NCBI GenBank assembly: GCA_964517345.1
Contig: CAZFBZ010000055.1
Location: 1-8,745 of the forward strand
Direction of reading: 5' to 3'
Length of the DNA: 8,745 nucleotides
From: DAISLF01 sp964517345
Lineage (GTDB): Bacteria > Patescibacteriota > Gracilibacteria > Peribacterales > Peribacteraceae
Shown: piece by piece, positions 6,856-8,745 of the stretch
Layout: each line of letters starts with the position of its first letter
Numbering within the stretch: the stretch's first letter is position 1
The notes under the pieces: generated by a model
What the model saw: only the letters and a program-made list of their open reading frames with translations
What the model was told of the DNA's origin: nothing
Databases searched by the model: none
Translations under genes and position numbers: made by a program

Positions 6856-7530
6856 TCACAGACCGAGCTTCTTCTTCACCTTCTGCGCCCACATGAAGAG
6901 GGTTTTCAGAATGATCTGCTTGAGTGGGAGCTTTCCGGTTTTGGCGAAGTAGTCGACGACCTTTCCGAAGGTCTTTGCCTTGGCCTTCATCGCGTCGATG
7001 CTGCCCTGCCGCTTGTCCACGACCAGTCCGAACTTGCCGCGTCCGGGCGTGCAGCGCTCTTCATAGTGGTAGCCGATGACCGAGGCGCCGAAGTAGCGCA
7101 TACCCACCTGCATGTGTGAGGTCGTGCGTTTTTCCAGCGGCCAGGCCGCCGCGGGGGTGCCGCCCGTGTAGATGAAGTACACCGGCAGGCCTTTGAGCGT
7201 TCCAAGCGAGTGCGTGGCATCCAGCCCGAAGCTGCCCATGCGGTCGACGAGGTTCTTAAGATGCCCCGGCACGCCGAAGTTCCAGATGGGCGAGGCGATG
7301 ACGAGTCCGTGCGAGGATTGAATGGCTTCCTGAATCTTTTTGAAGTCGGTGCCCTGGTCCGTTCCAGGTTCATAGTGGGCGAGGGTGAAGTGATCAATCG
7401 ACAGGTCTTTCAGACGGAACTTCACGATTGTTGTTCCAGGCATGGTCAGCAGGCCCTCAGCGAAGGCATCGGCCAGCATATTGCTGTTGCTCGGTTCGTT
7501 GGTTCCGGCAACGAGAATGGTGACTTTCAT
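6856..7530 (-). CDS. NAD(P)H-dependent FMN reductase-like flavoprotein, 224 aa
   Basis: Flavodoxin-fold oxidoreductase of the NADPH-dependent FMN reductase/flavodoxin_2 group; these bind FMN and pass electrons from NAD(P)H to flavins, quinones or other acceptors. Residues 3-9 (VTILVAG) form the first strand, and GTNEPSNSN (9-17) is the FMN phosphate loop. SPIWNFGVPGHLKNLVDRMGSFG (80-102) is the family signature for the isoalloxazine-binding loop and dimer region. YTGGTPAAAW (121-130) is the next flavin-contact loop. The C-terminal tail (201-224, LPLKQIILKTLFMWAQKVKK onward) is basic and amphipathic and may touch the membrane. The substrate cannot be assigned. Its TGA stop directly abuts the ribD stop (TGATCA at 6853-6858), with no spacer and no terminator between the convergent genes. 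Sitting next to a flavin-synthesis gene suggests a flavin link, but the genes are convergent, not an operon. Confidence 0.92.
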   Translation of the reverse strand: MKVTILVAGTNEPSNSNMLADAFAEGLLTMPGTTIVKFRLKDLSIDHFTLAHYEPGTDQGTDFKKIQEAIQSSHGLVIASPIWNFGVPGHLKNLVDRMGSFGLDATHSLGTLKGLPVYFIYTGGTPAAAWPLEKRTTSHMQVGMRYFGASVIGYHYEERCTPGRGKFGLVVDKRQGSIDAMKAKAKTFGKVVDYFAKTGKLPLKQIILKTLFMWAQKVKKKLGL

Positions 7531-7536
7531 GGCTGA

Positions 7537-7566
7537 GGGATAATGAAAAGGCTTCCCTATAGTATA
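7537..7566 (-). promoter_or_regulatory. Two candidate -10 elements of the FMN reductase gene
   Basis: On the minus strand TATCCC (7542-7537) stands six bases before the ATG at 7530, the leaderless arrangement seen at the neighbours. Further upstream TATACT (7566-7561) is closer to consensus and would give a leader of about 24 bases without a Shine-Dalgarno site. The -35 regions of both are weak, so I cannot decide between them. Confidence 0.45.
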
Positions 7567-7672
7567 CCGGATTTTTCCCGCGACGAGGAGATGTTCTTTT
7601 CGTGACGTCCTGGTGACACGGAATCCCTAGCACACTGTTTCCAATTGTTTTTTGGAATACGATTTTTTGAGC

Positions 7673-7704
7673 GGCGCTTCGTGCGAGTTTCGCACGGAGT
7701 TGCC
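7673..7704. repeat. Long stem-loop, about 14 bp with one bulge
   Basis: CGTGCGA (7680-7686) and TCGCACG (7690-7696) pair around a GTT loop. The stem continues outward through 7673-7679 and 7697-7704 with G-U pairs and a single bulged T (7701), closing with GGC/GCC. There is no T tract on either strand, so it is not a standard terminator. Confidence 0.6.
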
Positions 7705-7782
7705 TTCTGGATCGCAATCCCGGGGACGGAAGTTTTCCTGTATGGATGTCAGAGGAAATTGATTGATTACGGTTCGGACATC

Positions 7783-7830
7783 ATCCAACATGTTGTGTCG
7801 TTGGTGCAGTTGAACCACTAAGTATCGTAT
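7783..7830. promoter_or_regulatory. Candidate tandem NrdR boxes upstream of nrdJ
   Basis: Against the NrdR consensus ACACWATATATWGTGT, box 1 (7783-7798, centred on the palindrome CAACATGTTG) matches 12 of 16 positions and box 2 (7815-7830) matches 11 of 16. Their centres are 32 bp apart with a 16-bp spacer, the arrangement known for NrdR, the ATP/dATP-sensing repressor of ribonucleotide reductase genes. A weak promoter, TTGGTG (7801-7806) then 16 bases then TATCGT (7823-7828), would overlap box 2, as expected for repression. No nrdR gene is in the window. Confidence 0.5.
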
Positions 7831-7849
7831 CTCCATCGTCTTTGCGGCT

Positions 7850-7900
7850 TTCGGCCCGAATCGCCGTTCCGGCCCGGAAAATCCCCGTTCAGCCGGGCCG
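7850..7900 (+). promoter_or_regulatory. GC-rich nrdJ leader with competing hairpins
   Basis: CGGCCCGG (7870-7877) pairs perfectly with CCGGGCCG (7893-7900) around a 15-base loop. The same 3' arm can instead pair with a second CGGCCCG copy at 7852-7858. Each copy also sits in a short palindrome (TTCGGCCCGAA at 7850-7860 and TTCCGGCCCGGAA at 7867-7879). No known riboswitch pattern was recognised. Confidence 0.4.
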
Positions 7901-7934
7901 CTTCCCACTCTCATTCCCTTTTTATCCCCCCACT

Positions 7935-7940
7935 TATCCG
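7935..7940 (+). promoter_or_regulatory. -10-like element seven bases before nrdJ ATG
   Basis: TATCCG is followed by TCCGAAC and the ATG, with no Shine-Dalgarno site. It would give a leaderless mRNA; the -35 region is poor. A promoter nearer 7801-7828 is the competing possibility. Confidence 0.35.
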
Positions 7941-7947
7941 TCCGAAC

Positions 7948-8745
7948 ATGAACCCGAATGCCCCCTCATCCAGCACCACGTCCCGCCAGACCCTTCCGCA
8001 ATCGGGGACGATAGAACCGCTCATGCCCGAGGGCACGGGGAAGGGCTTATCGATTCCGCGCGTTTTCACGACCCCGGGGAGCGATCCCCTGGAGGAGGTC
8101 ACCTACGACCGCCGTGTCAGCCGTATCAAGAACACCAACGGATCGATTGTGTTCGAGATGGAAGGCGCAGAGATCCCCTCAGCGTGGAGCCAGGTCGCAA
8201 CCGACATCGTCGTCAGCAAGTACTTCCGCAAGGCCGGAGTGCCGCAGTATGACGACAAGGGGAACGTCAAAATGAACGAGAAAGGCGAAGTCCTCACGGG
8301 TCCCGAGCGCAGCGTCAAACAGGTGGTCCGTCGTCTCGCCGGTTGCTGGAGACACTGGGGCCAGAAGTACAACTACTTCGAGACCTCGCAGGACGCCCAG
8401 GCCTTTGAAGACGAGCTCAGCTACATGCTCGTCCACCAGATGGCCGCCCCGAACAGCCCCCAGTGGTTCAACACGGGTCTGCATCACGCTTACGGCATCA
8501 CGGGACCGGCGCAGGGTCACTACTACTGCGATCCCAAGACCGGCGAGGTGCGCCGCAGCGAGGATGCCTACACGCATCCCCAGCCGCACGCCTGCTTCAT
8601 CCAGAGCGTCGAGGACGATATGGTCAACGAGGGCGGCATCATGGACCTGTGGGTCCGCGAGGCGCGCCTCTTCAAGTTCGGGTCCGGTACGGGTACCAAC
8701 TTCTCCAGGCTCCGCGGGGCGGGGGAGCCGCTCAGTGGCGGCGGC
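7948..8745 (+). CDS. nrdJ: B12-dependent class II ribonucleotide reductase, N-terminal part
   Basis: Adenosylcobalamin-dependent reductase that converts ribonucleotides to deoxyribonucleotides in the cytoplasm without needing oxygen. The frame is open from the ATG at 7948 to the window edge (266 codons) and continues beyond. After a loose N-terminal extension (1-36) come IPRVFTTPGSDPLEEVTYDR (36-55), EIPSAWSQVATDIVVSKYFR (75-94), NSPQWFNTG (169-177), HACFIQSVEDD (214-224) and FGSGTGTNFSRLRG (244-257). These are hallmarks of the long NrdJ type. Cys216 is expected to be the N-terminal cysteine of the redox pair in the active site. The thiyl-radical cysteine and barrel core lie outside the window. 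This reading frame has no stop inside the window, so simple ORF lists can miss it. Regulation by NrdR is suggested by the upstream boxes. Confidence 0.95.
   Translation, partial: MNPNAPSSSTTSRQTLPQSGTIEPLMPEGTGKGLSIPRVFTTPGSDPLEEVTYDRRVSRIKNTNGSIVFEMEGAEIPSAWSQVATDIVVSKYFRKAGVPQYDDKGNVKMNEKGEVLTGPERSVKQVVRRLAGCWRHWGQKYNYFETSQDAQAFEDELSYMLVHQMAAPNSPQWFNTGLHHAYGITGPAQGHYYCDPKTGEVRRSEDAYTHPQPHACFIQSVEDDMVNEGGIMDLWVREARLFKFGSGTGTNFSRLRGAGEPLSGGG

Larger units (their letters stand above)
7531..7947. other. Non-coding region between the FMN reductase and nrdJ
   Basis: This divergent spacer of 417 bases holds no gene I can support. A minus-strand frame at 7627-7914 has no family resemblance and lies across the nrdJ operator region. 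Contents: promoter of the reductase gene (7537-7566), a dyad at 7639-7657 (TTCCAA/TTGGAA), a long hairpin at 7673-7704, two NrdR-like boxes (7783-7830), and a GC-rich leader with competing hairpins (7850-7900). Confidence 0.7.

Noticed and set aside
7627..7914. 95-aa minus-strand frame in the nrdJ upstream region
   Set aside because: No family resemblance; it runs through the long hairpin and the NrdR-like boxes and has no convincing start signal. Not fully excluded.
7600..7947. Cobalamin riboswitch before nrdJ
   Set aside because: A faint GGTGA...ATCC...ACTGT resemblance exists at 7610-7640, but the conserved B12 box (GCCAGGAGACCTGCC-like) and the C-rich core are absent.
1..8745. CRISPR arrays, tRNA or rRNA genes, insertion sequences
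   Set aside because: No spaced direct repeats, no cloverleaf, no rRNA-like stretch, and no transposase frame were seen on either strand.

Overview
This is a GC-rich (by eye near 58-60%), compact bacterial window with standard stop usage. It holds two genes cut by the window edges (fusA on the left, nrdJ on the right), five complete or nearly complete genes, and one small hypothetical gene. The organism is not certain. A small stand-alone YerC/YecD-type TrpR-family regulator, a B12-dependent NrdJ, short spacers, many orphan genes and near absence of Shine-Dalgarno sites fit a candidate-phyla-radiation lineage such as the Peregrinibacteria/Peribacteria. That is a guess from overall character, not a placement; a leaderless-rich lineage such as Deinococcus or an actinobacterium is not excluded.

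Layout: (1) 1-1890, the 3' nine-tenths of fusA (EF-G), closed by a hairpin terminator at 1908-1935. (2) 1953-3659, minus strand, a 568-residue coiled-coil protein of unknown function that converges on fusA. (3) 3754-4971, minus strand, an HtrA/DegP-like membrane-anchored serine protease with one PDZ domain. (4) A divergent promoter region around 4978-5127 with a perfect dyad. (5) 5128-5358 small hypothetical protein and 5396-5710 yerC, plus strand. (6) 5803-6855, ribD lacking its C-terminal end and carrying an AT-rich insertion; its stop codon abuts the stop of (7) 6856-7530, minus strand, a flavodoxin-fold NAD(P)H-dependent FMN reductase. (8) 7531-7947, a 417-base non-coding region with hairpins and a candidate pair of NrdR boxes. 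(9) 7948 to the window end, the first 266 codons of nrdJ.

The window is not one pathway. It joins housekeeping functions: translation elongation, envelope proteolysis, flavin chemistry and deoxynucleotide synthesis. The most interesting common thread is in how genes start. Five genes have a TA-containing -10-like hexamer only 6-7 bases upstream of the ATG and no ribosome binding site, as expected of leaderless mRNAs, while the HtrA gene has a leader with a plausible Shine-Dalgarno site. The second notable point is a candidate tandem NrdR operator upstream of nrdJ with the 32-bp centre spacing typical of known NrdR sites. All calls were made by reading the sequence; no database search was run.
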